Origin: Lepidurus packardi
Taxonomy: Eukaryota > Arthropoda > Branchiopoda > Notostraca > Triopsidae
NCBI GenBank assembly: GCA_023053545.1
Contig: JAKZAN010000007.1
Location: 6,324,001-6,388,000, forward strand
Direction of reading: 5' to 3'
Length of the DNA stretch: 64,000 nucleotides
The stretch's first letter is position 1. Each line of letters starts with the position of its first letter. Under the pieces are notes generated by a model. That model was not told the origin of the DNA, did no database searches, and worked only from the letters and a program-made list of their open reading frames with translations. Below, one piece after another: positions 25,321-36,700 of the stretch. The translations under genes and the position numbers were made by a program.

Positions 25321-26213
25321 ATGGCTGCTCCTGATACGACAGTCGCATTCGCCTCACTTACGGCAGCAACGCTTGGGCATCAGGTAAGAAACGGAATTTT
25401 TACGTAACGCTATTAGGCGGTTTCGCTAATCGCCTAGTATCAGCCCCGCCAAGAGATTACTTTAGAAAGATTGGCACTATGCAGGGATCAGTTGGTATCG
25501 AAAGAATTCGTCGAACAATCCTTTTAGCTGGAAGCTAGCAGTCTTAGGGCTTCGGTCAGCCAACTCTGGAATTCTGAATCCCTACAAACTCAATTCTTTC
25601 TGGTTTCTTTTTTAAAATAAGCCAAAGTTTTTTTGTTTTTTTCTTAAACATTTCAGCTAAAATTAGACTGTCTGGCCGATATCACCAAGAGCTTTTTATG
25701 GATTATACTGGCGTGCAAAAGCTCTTTTATCGCTTTACAACTAAGTAAAGAATTAAATAACTAAATCACGCAATGTTTTTGCAGGTGTTGTCTTTAACCA
25801 GCAGTACACTCAAGTGGGCAGCTACAACATTTCGTCTAGAAGCAGCCCTTACCCTAACCCGATCTGAACAAGTACCTAGGGAAATCCTCCCTATATATTC
25901 GTTGGATCAAGTGTCATGGCACGCTGATTATAATGATTGTTGGGTAGTCATTTATGACAAGGTTTACGACATCACGAGCTTTATGTCAGAGGTATGTTAT
26001 CCTTTTAATGATATAATAAAACGTACTAAGTAAACTGTGTTTTAAAAATAGCACCCTGGGGGAGTGGACGTTATGATGGAATATGCAGGACGAGATGCCA
26101 CGCTTGCATTTCGCAGTGTGGGTCACAGCCAAGATGCGATGGAAGACTTGAATAAGTACTTGATTGGTATCCTACCACCGGAAGAACGGATGTACATACT
26201 AAGCGATAAATGA
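25321..26213 (+). CDS. Cytochrome b5 heme-binding domain protein
   Basis: Three exons 25321-25383, 25785-25991 and 26052-26213, all phase 0, 143 aa. Residues about 60-135 form a cytochrome b5 fold: YSLDQVSWHADYNDCWVVIY, VYDITSFMSE, then the first heme-ligand motif HPGG at the start of exon 3, AGRDATLAF, and the second ligand His in VGHS. A GILPPEER tail follows. There is no C-terminal membrane anchor. An N-terminal extension of about 60 residues (MAAPDTTVAFASLTAATLGHQ and following) could be a targeting sequence. The family carries electrons to fatty-acid or other redox enzymes. Which b5 subtype this is cannot be decided here. It is convergent with the next gene. Confidence 0.85.
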
Positions 26214-26960
26214 TGTCAGCTTTTCCCAAATCCCTTGTCTGAAACAATTTCGGTTCTATATATCCCATCACCTGTACAGATCAGCATAAGTCATCGACTG
26301 TTAATTTATTCAAACCTATTGCCAGGTTGTTTGTAGTAGAATCTACCCCAGAAAACTACATAGTACTTGACCCCAGTGGGGTTGTTGAATTACTGAATTG
26401 ACCCAGGTTGTATCACGCCTATGTTATTTGTGTGTGAATTACATTAATTTGAATTTACTTGAAAACGGCTTCCTTTCGAAAGTTTTCTGTTGTAGCTTGT
26501 AAAAGATTCGTCGTCGTTCATTCTAAATACACCGAAGATAACATGTCAGAACTTACCACTTGAATAGAGGCGTGTTAACTGTTACTTACTTAAAAGAATA
26601 TAGAACAAGTCGGAGTATTACTCTGAGGTAGTTTTAATACCACAACGTGCTTACAAGCAGCACTGAAAACACAGATTTGTACAAACTTCCAAACATGACA
26701 TGACGACTTTCAGGCTTCAATGATTGTAAACTTAAAAAATCACGCCACAAGATGTCACACCAAGGCAGGATGGTTAACCCCGAACAGAACGCGGGAGCGA
26801 ACGAACAGCACAGTGAATTAGGTTTCCAATCATTTTAATGCAATGAAATTAAATAATGAAAACAGAATTACAAGCCTCAATACAATGCGAATGCCGTGAC
26901 TGTACCCTGGTTCCTTACTATAAAAAAGTATTTACACGCGCAGCGGCGAACGAAAAAAAT
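26214..26960. other. Convergent 3' region between two genes
   Basis: Non-coding sequence between the ends of the cytochrome b5-domain gene (+) and the 949-aa gene (-). It must contain both 3' UTRs. No further element was recognised. Confidence 0.5.
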
Positions 26961-29947
26961 TCAAAAAAATTTTCTTCGTCGAAGTCGGTGGTGCATTGGC
27001 CAGTATTCTAGTCTATCTGGGGGATGTCGTACTCGTCTTCTAGACTCCCTCCTTTTCAAAGAGCGCATCAAAATACGCTTCTCTAACCACAAAGGCGAAG
27101 TCTTTTCGACAACTGTCGATTTTGAATGATCCTCCTGAATGATGGGAAGGTCGTTGGCTAAGATCACTGGCTCGAGCTTATCCAGTTTCAACTCTTCTTT
27201 AAATCCTCGGTCTACAGGGGACAGGATAGGCTCTAAGTGGTCAGGTTCTAAGCTTTCTTGGCTATCATCAGGAACTCCTTCAAAGAGGGGAGCTTCAGCT
27301 ACCAGCACAGGTGGAGGATTGTTCTCGTTGGAGTCGCTGGTATCATCCTGTTGGTCTTCCACTTCTGCTTCCGTTTCCTCTTCTTCTTCGATTAACTTTG
27401 GTTTCTCAGCCAAGTAAATGTGCTCGACATTGAAGGGACTTAAGGTCGATAAATCCGACAGGTCGTTAGACCCATAGAGCATTTTACGTTTGCGTTGCTT
27501 ATCCTTGGGCCATCCAGTCAAATTCCTTCGTCGACGCCTGAACCTTCCGCGCGACTGGGATCTGGACTGTGTGCTGGTACTTGCCATGTCGGATTCTTCA
27601 GTATTGCATGTCAACACGGATTCCGGACGTGCAAGTTCCATTTCCGAATCAACAGCTACTCTGTGAGAGAATAATTCTTGACAAAACTTGGATTCTTCCT
27701 CGGGTAACCATGGACTGTGCAATAACTGCATGATATCCACTTCGTCTGTGACCATGGGGTTGATATCGTCTTCAATGGTTGAGTTAATCACATCTCGGAA
27801 TGTCTCTAAAGTCTCTACCAAGTCTTGCGCCTGATCTTTGGTCTCTTCTTCAGGAACCGGAGGGGTCAGAGGACGTTTACGGGGCCTTCCGCGCTTCCTA
27901 GGCACCTGCAGCGCGGAGGCGTTGTTCGCAGTGGCGGTCTTGCTTTGTGGACTCGAAGCGTTTAGAAACTCTTCCAATTTCCGGGCAATGATGCGCAAAT
28001 CGGCTTCACTTTCCACCTGACTGACTGAGGGCAAGGGTTCCGTGTTCGAGTCCTCACAGAAACTGTCGCGGCGGGAGATGCCCGTAGCGGACATGATGGC
28101 CAAGGTGGACGCGTGGCAGCGAGGCGACATTCGCGGGACGTCGCTCAATAGATGGGCTTTTCGCGTGGGTTTACGGACCCTCCGGGGTCTATTTCGCATG
28201 TACTCATTGGAATGGTAGGACTTTGTTGATGTCGATGCACCAGCATTACTCGACGAGCTTGGTATCGAGGCTTGGGACTGCAACCGCGTGCTTATTGTTC
28301 CGCGCGATGTGATGGGTAAGTTTCTGGGCCCGCCTCTTCGGCCTCTGCCCCGCCCACGCCCGTTTCTGCGTAAGATGACTTCAATAGATTGTTCATAAGG
28401 TAGGAGGAATGGTGTAGGTCTGATTTCGTGTCCTTGAATGGGTAGCAACTGGTTAGTGTCATGGCGACGATACGTAATATACCAAGGTTCTTGACAAGGC
28501 ACCTGCTCGAACGAAAAGAGCAGCGAGTCCGTTGTTTTGGCAAATGTTTCGACCTCTGCATCAGCTGCCAAATCGGCTATGGCACTTTCAGTATCACTTG
28601 GAACGCCATCGCTGTCTTTAAATTTTGAGCAATAAACATCTTCAGGTGAGGGGCTTGGGACGCGAGTACTTAGTTTGTCTCTTCGACGAGTGGACAAGGA
28701 ATCGTCCGGTTTTCTGACTGAAGAAGAAGAGGAGTAAGAGGCTTTGATGCTCCGACTTCGACTATTATAACGGAAAAAGGGAGATCGAGCTCGCCATGAA
28801 GACGTGCTAGGATAACTGATGTAGCGTTCGCTTTCTTGGATTAATGCTTCCACCGCAGTCCGTCGCTTTCCTTTAGGACATGAACAAGGAGCTTCCGTCG
28901 ACAGCGTACTGGACTCGGTTTCAAAACTCTCCAAGGCTAGCGTTTGGTTTAAAAGGGGGCTGCCGTTGTCAAGTACAGGCTCGTTGAGTAGTTTGAGTAG
29001 AAGAGCGTTAGCTTTTGACGGAGAAGAAGGGGCGCTGGAAGGCGAAAGAGGCGTTGGCGAACAGGGCGAATGAGGACGGGGCAGAGGACAAGGCGTAAAC
29101 ATGCGAGGAGCGACATAAACTGCAACTGGCTGGGGAGCACTCGTTTCGTCTTCTCGGGATGAAGACATGCTTTCAATACTAATATCCAGACTTGTTTCAC
29201 CGTCACCGTTGCTTGCGGTAGACTCTGGGTCTTCCTGTTCATGTTTGCCTGGGTAACTTTCTAGCAAAATACAGAGTTCATTACGTCTCCGCTTCTTGGG
29301 CGGAGTTTGCTCGCAGGAATGGTTGGTGTTTTCAGCCTTAATTGCAGGGCCACTGGACCGTAATTGGCAAGAGAGAAGGTTCGCTTGGCGAAAGTCACAG
29401 TTGCTATCTGAATTCGTGGCTTTCTTGCTAACTTTCAGCCTTCTTTCGGGCTCTTCGGAATCCACATCTTCAGCCGGTTCTTCCTTTACGACAACTTTTC
29501 CTTTTTCTTGCATAATACGAGACGAGCGTCGGACAGGGCAACTGCTTAATGACTGGGACCCTTGCCGGTTTCGCAAAGAAGGACCGGCATACGAAGAAAG
29601 GGAGGACATCGATGATCTTGAGGACTCGTCCTTATCAGGTAAACCCGTCTCCTACAAAATGGCAAGTTATGAGTAACGACATAAAAAGAAGAGGGCTGTT
29701 TTTTTGAGTCTCCTGTTACCAGTTCAACCATGCTGCGTGTGACAATTCCCAGCTTGGAGACGCGGGCAGACAACCTAGCAGCAAGACCTTCTGGCTCTTT
29801 GCCATTAGCTTCAGCAGTGACCGGCTTACAAGCTGCACTTTTCAGAGATGCTTTTCTGATTCGGTTACTATAATAATTCAGCGCTTAGCCGTCAATCAAA
29901 AAATCATGTGGCAAATTGTATGCAGCATCTACTTACAGCTTAGCCAT
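26961..29947 (-). CDS. Unrecognised 949-aa Ser-rich, Arg-rich nuclear-type protein
   Basis: Exons on the minus strand: 29947-29937 (MAKL), 29867-29720, 29651-26961, in frame with consensus splice sites, total 949 aa. The frame opens MAKLNRIRKASLKS and continues through ARLSARVSKLGIVTRS. Visible features are basic clusters (PPKKRRR; GRGRGRRGG near the middle; KRGRPRKRP, an AT-hook-like motif; RRRRNLTGWPKDKQRKRK), long Ser/Pro/Glu low-complexity runs, and one segment that looks conserved (VPCQEPWYITYRRHD followed by HEIRPTPFLLPYE). There are no zinc fingers, SET, PHD or bromodomain. It is probably a DNA-binding or chromatin-associated scaffold; I could not match it to a named family. Confidence 0.78.
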
Positions 29948-30761
29948 AGCTTGGCCCTGAAACGCTAGTCCGAAGAATGTTCCTATGAATGGAACCAAAC
30001 ATTAGCTGACTTGGGCTAAGTACATGCACCTAAAATACATTTAAGATTATAAGAAAATTAATACACGAATATGCTGTAAAAAAATTAACTGAGAAAACAC
30101 AAAACGGTATCATTAATATTAGAAATATAATTAAAGTTAAAGACCTATAGCAACAGGAAGGAAGAAAATAGGCTTGTTTACAACGCCTTTTAAAGTTGAT
30201 ATATAGCATGTTTAAAGGTATCCGAGATACCCGCATGAAGTTTTGCTAGTAAGGCAAGTGGGTAAGCTAAATATATTGCTTACCGTATTATATTTTGGGT
30301 AGCAAAGCATTAACTTTGCAAAGAAAAGCAGAAAAACAAGGGCGACGGCCGTTACGCCAATCACCGGCAGCGGAATTCCATGGTAAACATCCGGCCCTAA
30401 GGGTCTTATTTGCTTTTCTCAAGGACAATTCACAACCACAAGTTATAATGAAGATTTTACACAGATATCATAAACGCAAACTTGCCAAAAAACTACTAAA
30501 CCCTCACTTAAGGTTCATTCAAAACAAAGAGTCTTTAGTGTGACCTAACACAACCATCGTTCGTCAATAGCGTCAGACGCGATTTATTGTAACTGTCACT
30601 CGTAGGTGGCGTTCACTACAAAGACACAAAAGGCGCGATTTCAAAATTTGAACTCCTAGAATATATCACAACCTTACCGGAAACACTAGAATTTCCCTTT
30701 AATTATGAAAGAATTTGTTTAATCTCCTCGTACAGGAAAACATAAATTAACAATAACAAAA
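29948..30761. other. Intergenic sequence between two minus-strand genes
   Basis: It contains the promoter and leader of the 949-aa gene and the 3' UTR of the TAF1A gene. The 82-codon frame at 30295-30543 starts with TTG and has no support. Confidence 0.5.
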
Positions 30762-33700
30762 TCACTTCTTTTGCAACTTAGCTAAGCATCTTTTTAAAAT
30801 AAGATCGGTAGCTTTGTTAAGGTTACGCTCTTCTACCGAATCAGCCATAGAAGCAAAGTTGTCAACTTCCATCTTAGTATAATCAATTGCTTTAGCACGT
30901 TTAGCCTTTATGGTTGAAATTTCCTCGAATTTCACAGTGGGCAATTCAGGTTCTGAAATTGAAGAATCGGGACTTTCTTCCATTGATTCCACAAGGGATT
31001 TCAAGGGTTTTACGAAACCGCTATGGAAACCGACTTCTTTCGCATCTGCTTCACTGGCTTTACTCACAGGTGTTACTACCGTGTTGGACAGCGTAGATTT
31101 GGAAGAAAGACGTTTTGAGGCGCCATTTTTAGTTTTGACTTTAGCTTTATCCACTTTCTTTGTTTCTTTCGCCGTTTTCGCAATGTCAGGATTCGATAAA
31201 AAGTTGTCAATAAAATTGGATACGAAATTATCATCAACTTCACCTTCCGAAGGGGGGTGTAAAGAAGTATCCGTACTTAGCCTTAAATCTATATAAATTA
31301 AAGTATACAGATACGATTTTTTTGTACTCTGAATAGCAAATGCGACTCACTTTCAGTTTGAAATTCGCTTCTCTGCAGTTTGGATTCCCCACTACGGTAT
31401 TTCTTGAGGTCCATTTTAGGTATACGAATCTCTTCAATATTCTTTTTGCTACCATGCTCGATATCCTCTTTTGCTACGCCTTTGCTAAGGTTCGAAGTAT
31501 AAAGTTTTGCTCGCCTGCTTATTGATTTGGCAGACGGTCGCTTAGTTGCGTCCCTTCCAGCAGCCTTTTCTTGATGTACACTTCTCTGTGGCTGCTTTGG
31601 CTGATCAGGTTTGGACAAGAAATCTTTAATAAAATTCGACACGAAACTATCATCCATATCTTCATCATCAACCAAAGTTGGGCCAGTGCTAGTCTTCGCA
31701 GGCGATTCTAAGTAACCGCACAAATTAGTCCCAATGTTTTGTAACTGGAATTTAATAAAAAAAATACCTTTGACTTCAATTTGTTTTTCCTGCAATTTTG
31801 TTTGCTGTCCTTCGACAGTTCTAGTGTGCTCAACTTTGCTTTTAAGAACGTCGCTTACTTCCAAAGTCGCCAAGACATCACCATTAGAGCCCAAACTCTT
31901 CTTTCCCTTTTCCTGAGGTGTTTTCCCCTTCTTTGAACGGACAGTGGAAATGTGTTCAGACGAACTGGACTCTGAGCCCAAGTACTTTGAACTGTTTCTT
32001 ACGGATTCCATAATAGCTCTTTGGATGTCTTCGATGCTCAACGACATAACACCAACATTACTAAACTCCTCGTTTTCTTCTAATCGTGCTTTAGACAGAT
32101 CTGCTGCAGAGGATTGGAATTCGTTCTGAGCTGGAATTCGTTCAGACGAATCGGAACCAGAAGCAGTACTGGGTTGCTTAAGCTTCTTTGATTGTTTTGC
32201 CAGTTTAGCTGGCTCCGGATTTGCCAAGAACTTTTCGACAAATCTCGCTACAAAACTACTATCGTCTTCATCACTCGAGGACAGGCACACGATATGTTCC
32301 GCATTTGTTCCTAAAACGGCGTACAAGCAATTCGTAAGAATACATTCGTTTAAGGAAAGTAGTGACAGAGAAATTACCTTCTACTTCATTCTGGCTCTTT
32401 CGCGGTTTTGCTTGTTGCAACGTGTCGTCCTTTTCGTCTTCGTTAAAATCAAATACCTCGCAAGAATTTGCTTGGCTAGTTACTTTGTTGACAAGGTTTT
32501 CCGTTCCCTTTCCTTCGAACTGCTTATATGATTTAAATTTAGTATTTAGCGTGGGCATCTTATTGTGGGAAGGGGAGTGGTTCATGTTCTCTTCTTTGGA
32601 TGTCACAATAATCATTTGAGGACTACTGATCTCTGACAGTGAACCAGAGCTGCTACGGCCTTCTGCCTCGTCAGCTTCCGAATTTCCCTTCCTCACACGC
32701 GAATTTGGAATCTCTGCTACTGACTCGGATGATGACTGCTTCTTAGTGCCCTTTCGCGATGAAGTGATCGATGCCTCTCGTTTGGCGGTTTTCTTAGGCT
32801 GTTTGGGGAGTCTAGGATTCAATAAGAACTCTTCGACAAACTTAGAAACGTAGCTGTCGTCAGATTCGTCCTGTTGCGAAGAATGGAAGATAGTGTCCTC
32901 GCGAGGTTCTAAGTCAGGCGAACAACTATGAGATGTTGTACTAGGAATCTACGCTAAATTTACCTCCTGATTGTTCCTGCTGTGCTTTATTTTGGCTTCC
33001 TTGGGTACCTACATGATTGCTTTTCTCGCCTACTTGCGAAGGTTCCGAAGTCAATTCCTCACATACTAAACGAAACAAACGTTAAGTTGTTAACGAAAGG
33101 AAAAGTATAGATTAGGTCGCTTTACCTTCTTTCATTGTGTCTTTCTGAACGGCATGTTGGGATATTTGCAAGCTTGCTTCAGTTTCTAGTGATCTGGGCG
33201 ACGCTTCGGAATTTTTGACAGTCGACAGTGATTCACGCCTACTCTTTCTCGCCGTATTCTTTTCCCTGGTCATTTCAGTAGAATTATTTGATTCACACGC
33301 GTTATCATGACTTTCTTTCAAAACAGGTGAAGCAGTTTGTGGGAATATTACAGGATCTGTATCAAAAGACTCGGTGTTCTCGACATTAATTTGTTCTGCA
33401 TGTCCGTTAGGTTTCGGTACGTCTTTTGCGGCATCAGAATTGGCTTCCATAATGAGTTTACTAAGCTTCTTCTTTGTAGGCTTGGATATCTCCACTTCCG
33501 TAGATTTCTGAGATAAGCTGGACTGCTTAGCTTCGTCGTTCATTATTACAGTAATTACATCGTCTTGAGTTTTTGCCTTTTCTTTTGCGTCAGAATCTGC
33601 TTCCATAACGAGTCTATTACTCTTCTTCTTTTTAGTGGTACATGTTTCAACATGCGTAGATTCCTGGACAAAGCCAGATTGCTTAGCCACATATGCGATT

Positions 33701-36700
33701 TCTGCACATTTATCGTCTTGAATTTTTGACACGTCTTTTGCGTCACCAGACTTTGCTTCTTTAACGAGCTCATCAGAATTTGCTTCCATAACGAGTGCAT
33801 CAGAATTTGGTTCCCTAATGAGTTTTTTACACTTCTTCTTCTTCTTTGGCTTGGATGTTTCCTCTTCCGCAGATTTCTGAGAAAAGCTCGATTGCTTAGC
33901 TTCATCCTTTGAAATTTCGGTAATTGTTTCGTCTTGAGTTTTCGACACGTCCTCTGAGTTTGCTTCCGTAACGACCTTACTACGTTTCTTCTTTTCAGAC
34001 TTTGACGTTTCTGCTTGCATAGATTTCTGGGAAAAGCTGGTTTGCTTAGTCTGGTCTTTTGCGATCTCTGTACTCTTATCGTCTTGAATTTTTGACACGC
34101 CTTTTGCATCACCAGAGTTTGCTTCTGTAACGAGATCATCAGAATTTGCTTCTATAACCAACTTCTTTTTCTTCTTTCTGGGTTTCCGTGTTTCCACTTG
34201 TCCAGATTTCTGAGAAATGTTCGATATGTTTGCCTCACCGTTGATAGCACCTGCCTTTATACCGGCTTGCATTCCTTCTAATGTACCAGCACCAATTCCA
34301 TTCTTTCTTCTCTTCCTTTTCCTGTTCTTTTTCTTCGACACCGATTCGGACAAAAGGTCGGAGTTCGACTTTGTGGGTAAACTCTCATTTAAAGCTTCAA
34401 CAGCCATAACGAGCTCATCAGAATTAGTTTTCATAACGAGCTTACGTTGTTCCTTCTTTTCAGATTTACATTTTGATGCTTCCATTTGCGTTGAATTCTG
34501 GGAAAAGTCGGATTGCTTGGCTTGGGCCTTTGCAATTTTTGTAATTGTATCGTTTTGACTTTTCGACACGTCTTTTGCGTCAACAGAGTTTGCTTCTGTA
34601 ACGAGCTCATCAGAAGTTGCTTCCATAACCAGCTTATTGCGCTTCTTCTTTTTCTTCTTTTTGGGCTTAGGAGTTTCCACTTGCGCAGATTTCTGAGATA
34701 TGCTGGATTTGTTTGCTTCGTCGTTGATAATGTCTGCCTTTATACCGTCTTGAATGCTTTCTACTAAAAAGGAACTCATTCCATTCTTTCCTTTCTTCTT
34801 CATTTTCTTTGACATTGATTCGGAAAAAATGTCAGAGTTTGACTTTGTTGGTAAACCTTCATTCAACGCCTCAACATGCTGTACTACAACGTCGGATTCC
34901 TGAGCCGTACTCTCCGACTCACCAGTTACTGTCTTATTCTTTCGTGTTCGAGTCAAACTACTTTCTATGCTTTCCATAGGAACTCCCTCACTAGCTGAAT
35001 TTTGCGTACCAGCTTCTCGTATGGAAGAAACAGAAGAGCTTTCAGATTCCACACGCTTCCTCTTCTTTCGTTTCTTCTTTGTCTTTGACATTAATTCGCC
35101 CTCTATGCCATCAGGCCGTACAAACGCTTCTTCGAATCGATGGGGAATTTCATTCAAAGCCTCAACATGCTGTACTACAACTTCGTGTTCCTGAGCAGTA
35201 CTTTCCGCAGTTACTGTTCCGTTCTTCTTCTTTCGCGTTCGAGTCAAACTATCTACGCTTTCTGTAGAAACTTTTTCACTATGCGAATTTGGAGTACCAG
35301 CTTCTCGTATGCAAGAAACAGATGAGCTTTCAGACCCCCCACGTTTCCTCTTCTTTCGTTTCTTCTTTGATATTAAATCGCCCTCTATACAATCAGGCCG
35401 TACGAACGTTTCTTCGGATTGATGGGGAATTTCATTCGAAGCCTCAACATGCTGTACTACAACTTCGTATTCCTGAGCAGTACTTTCAGCAGTTACTGTT
35501 CCGTTCTTCTTCTTTCGCGTTCGAGTCAAAATATCTATGCGTTCTGTAGAAACTTTTTCACTATGCGAATTTTGAGTATGAGCTTCTCGTATGCAAGAAA
35601 CCGATGAGCTTTCAGACCCCCCACGTTTCCTCTTCTTCCGTTTCTTCTTTGATATTAAATAGCCCTCTATACAATCAGGCCGTACGAACGCTTCTTCGGA
35701 TTGATGGGGAATTTCATTCGAAGCTTCAACATGCTGTACTACAACTTCGTGTTCCTGAGCAGTACTTTCCGCAGTTACTGTTCCGTTCTTCTTCTTTCGC
35801 GTTCGAGTCAAACTATCTACGCTTTCTGTAGAAACTTTTTCACTATGCGAATTTTGAGTACCAGCTTCTCGTATGCAAGAAACAGATGAGCTTTCAGAAC
35901 CCCCACGTTTCCTCTTCTTCCGTTTCTTCTTTGATATTAAATCGCCCTCTATACAATCAGGCCGTACGAACGATTCTTCGGATTGACGGAGAACGTTCGC
36001 AATGGTTCGGGAATACTGTTCGCTGTCATCGACTGTCGTACAATTCACATCGCTGGACTTGGTGACTTCATCCAAAATGGAGTCCGAGATGCAAGGATGT
36101 TTTGAACCTAACCATTTCTTCTTCTTCTTTTTAGTTGTTGTTTGGTTTTCTCTTTGCGTGAACACTTCCTCTGAATAAGATTGCTCATTACGCATAACAG
36201 CGGGGATTTTCATGCATTGGCTCTTGTTTTTCTCTGCTTCGATATTTTCCTTCTCCGAAACCGTTTCATCCACATCCGAGCCTTTATATCGAACAAGTCC
36301 ACCTGCAACATTATTTCTTTGATCTTCGACTTCGCAACTTTCAATTTCGGAAGACACAGGTTTCTCTTTCTTGACATGAAGGCCCTTCTTCCGTTTTCTC
36401 TGAGGGACAGATTCTTGACTGCTTTTCGATTCTGTTTTGAAAAGATGCCGAGTACTCTGTTCTTGTGCTTTCCCAGCGACAGTACTTTGTTCAATCTCAG
36501 GTTTCTTAGGCGTGTGAATGCTTATTAGGTTGGATTCCCCCATAGTTAGTTCCTCCGCTTTGGAATGATCCTCGTCTAGTTCCTGTACCCCCAAGTTAAG
36601 GCTAATTTCATCGCAAGGTTCACCTTTGATAGTCGTGTTCAAAACTTCGGGCTCCGCTTCGATGAAACTTAGAATATCCAAATTGGTTACCCAGTCTTTA

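Noticed and set aside
26961-29947. Identity with KANSL1 or another NSL/MSL subunit
   Set aside because: General Ser-rich and AT-hook-like composition is similar, but no PEHE-domain residues could be found.
30295-30543. 82-codon basic ORF upstream of the 949-aa gene
   Set aside because: It starts with TTG and has no homology, promoter or splice sites.
34967-35889. Repeated plus-strand ORFs of 60-86 codons (SLNMLYYNFVFLSS type)
   Set aside because: They recur every 282 bases because they are the antisense of the TAF1A tandem repeat.
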